From: Caryophanon sp036309765
GTDB taxonomy: Bacteria > Bacillota > Bacilli > Bacillales_A > Planococcaceae
Length of the DNA stretch: 64,000 nucleotides
NCBI GenBank assembly: GCA_036309765.1
Contig: JAXJTE010000231.1
Coordinates: 1-64,000 of the forward strand
Direction of reading: 5' to 3'
Shown here: piece by piece, positions 63,174 through 64,000 of the stretch
Numbering within the stretch: position 1 is the stretch's first letter
Layout: each line of letters begins with the position of its first letter
Program-made: the position numbers and the translations under genes
The notes under the pieces: generated by a model
The model's database searches: none
Told to the model about the DNA's origin: nothing
What the model saw: only the letters and a program-made list of their open reading frames with translations

Positions 63174-63677
63174 TTGCATCCATTGTGTCACCCATTGTTT
63201 ATCGATTATATCACCTATTTTAACGGCAATCATGACTATTTTGAATGCCATGAAGTGCTTGAGGAATATTGGAAGGACGTTGCACCGGGCGATAAGCGTC
63301 ACCCGCTCGTTGGCTACGTACAAATTGCAACGGGCATGTATCATTGGCGCCGAGGTAATACGAACGGAGCGAGGCGCATTTTCGAAAAAGGCATGACGTT
63401 GCTTACCGCTCCGACTGACGCACGCTTCACCGACTATATCGACATGAAGCAGCTGCATGACGACTGTACACGAGCGTTACAGCGCATGCAAGACGGCGAA
63501 ACGTTTTGCGCCTTTACGATGCACGTTACAAACGACGCACTGCAAATCGCCGTCGCACAACGCACAGAGCAGCTTGAACCAGCCGATGCATCGTTTTTAC
63601 TGCATAAGCATAAGCTGCGCGACCGCTCTGACGTATTGCAAGCACGCGCACAAAAAATCGCAAGCAAACAAAAATGA
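63174..63677 (+). CDS. ypuF: DUF309 protein (YpuF-like)
   Basis: The 167-residue protein contains the DUF309 pattern: YFNGNHDYFECHEVLEEYWK near residues 15-34, and YVQIATGMYHWRRGNTNGA near 48-66, with paired histidines and glutamates that suggest metal binding, though no function is known. It begins at TTG after AGAGGAAG. Its position between scpA and ribT is that of B. subtilis ypuF, although here it is divergent from scpA. Confidence 0.85.
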   Translation: MHPLCHPLFIDYITYFNGNHDYFECHEVLEEYWKDVAPGDKRHPLVGYVQIATGMYHWRRGNTNGARRIFEKGMTLLTAPTDARFTDYIDMKQLHDDCTRALQRMQDGETFCAFTMHVTNDALQIAVAQRTEQLEPADASFLLHKHKLRDRSDVLQARAQKIASKQK

Positions 63678-63702
63678 CCGCGCAGTGGCGGTCATTTTTT
63701 TA
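63670..63702. terminator. Bidirectional terminator between ypuF and ribT
   Basis: AAAATGACCGC pairs with GCGGTCATTTTTTT around a six-base loop. Confidence 0.9.
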
Positions 63703-64000
63703 TAGTTGTTTCATGCATTTTTCAATAAGAGACTGATTCGCTTCCACCGATTGTAGACGCGTGACGTTTGGCAAAGCTTCCACCGCTTCTACCATGCAAC
63801 GCGCAATACCCTCTCCACGATGGCTCGGCATGACAGACACGTGCTGCACATACGCTGTTTCGCCGTCATGCTGCACACCGATTAAGCCTAAATATTCGTC
63901 ATTTTGTTTCCATAAATAGAGCTGCCACGTTTCTTCCGTTTCGTAACAACACATCGTCTCTCGTAGCTTTTTCAAATCCTTCTGCTCCGGGTTGAATGAT
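63700..64000 (-). CDS. ribT: GNAT acetyltransferase RibT (5' part outside the window)
   Basis: The frame is open to the window edge; about 98 residues are seen and the N-terminus is missing. It matches RibT, the GNAT protein at the end of the Bacillus riboflavin operon: NPEQKDLKKL, WQLYLWKQNDEYLGLIGVQ and the acetyl-CoA motif VSVMPSHRGEGIARCMVEA. The TTG at 63975 is internal, not a start. The exact reaction of RibT is not established. Its presence suggests a rib operon just upstream. Confidence 0.82.
   Translation of the reverse strand, partial: SFNPEQKDLKKLRETMCCYETEETWQLYLWKQNDEYLGLIGVQHDGETAYVQHVSVMPSHRGEGIARCMVEAVEALPNVTRLQSVEANQSLIEKCMKQL

Noticed and set aside
1..64000. tRNA, rRNA, CRISPR arrays, prophage or defence islands
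   Set aside because: No tRNA-like cloverleaf, regularly spaced repeats, phage structural genes or defence nucleases were seen anywhere; the HNH domain belongs to the intron protein.

Overview
The window is a stretch of a low-to-moderate GC Firmicutes chromosome (order Bacillales). Gene content and order follow the Bacillus subtilis block ypjC-dapB-mgsA-bshA-cca-birA / qcrABC-ypiFBA / aroA-tyrA-hisC-aroHBC-cheR-ndk-hepTmenGhepS-mtrB-folE-hbs / yphEF-gpsA-der-rpsA-cmk / resABCDE-rluB-scpBA-ypuF-ribT. The protein sequences look like Planococcaceae (Lysinibacillus, Kurthia or Caryophanon relatives). Three places where B. subtilis carries sporulation genes (spoIVA; ypeB-sleB; dacB-spmA-spmB) are closed up here, which suggests a non-spore-forming member such as Kurthia or Caryophanon. 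This assignment is an inference.

Layout. 1-4.6 kb: cofactor, lysine and bacillithiol genes (birA, cca, bshA, mgsA, dapB), minus strand. 4.6-7.3 kb: a dispersed repeat, a YitT protein, a YugP-type protease and a DUF1405 protein. 7.3-11.9 kb: menaquinol:cytochrome c reductase (qcrABC) with ypiF, ypiB and ypiA. 12-18.3 kb: aromatic amino acid genes aroA, tyrA, hisC, aroH, aroB and aroC, without the trp genes that B. subtilis carries inside this cluster. 18.5-23.4 kb: cheR, ndk, menaquinone genes hepT/menG/hepS, TRAP (mtrB) and folE. 23.6-26.5 kb: the HU gene hbs, split by a complete group II intron that encodes its own reverse transcriptase/HNH protein. 26.8-30.2 kb: YphF-like lipoprotein, DUF2768, gpsA, der. 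30.3-33 kb: a frameshifted stress-protein gene, a DUF4825 lipoprotein, a TetR regulator, Spo0M. 33-42.8 kb: rpsA-like gene, cmk, PilZ protein, prsW, asparaginase, bacillithiol disulfide reductase, phosphoesterase, LysM protein, RecQ-like helicase with YpbB, ferredoxin. 43.3-48.7 kb: plus-strand sulfite reduction/siroheme operon (sumT-sirB-yezD-cysJ-cysI). 48.8-52.7 kb: fabI under a FapR box, a WYL regulator, glnRA with a GlnR box. 53.2-54.3 kb: ribU under an FMN riboswitch. 54.3-60.6 kb: resABCDE. 60.7-64 kb: rluB, scpB, scpA, a repeat element, DUF309 (ypuF) and a ribT gene cut by the window edge.

The most striking feature is the group II intron inside hbs. Both guide sequences (EBS1 and EBS2) are visible and pair with the exon immediately upstream of the junction. 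Joining the exons restores a normal 90-residue HU, while the unspliced message would give a truncated protein. A second notable feature is a 127-bp MITE-like insertion flanked by a 9-bp direct repeat, sitting in the loop of what reads as the original resABC terminator. Several GC-rich dispersed repeats lie in the intergenic regions.

No tRNA, rRNA, CRISPR array, prophage or defence island was seen. Most of the window is conserved housekeeping DNA.
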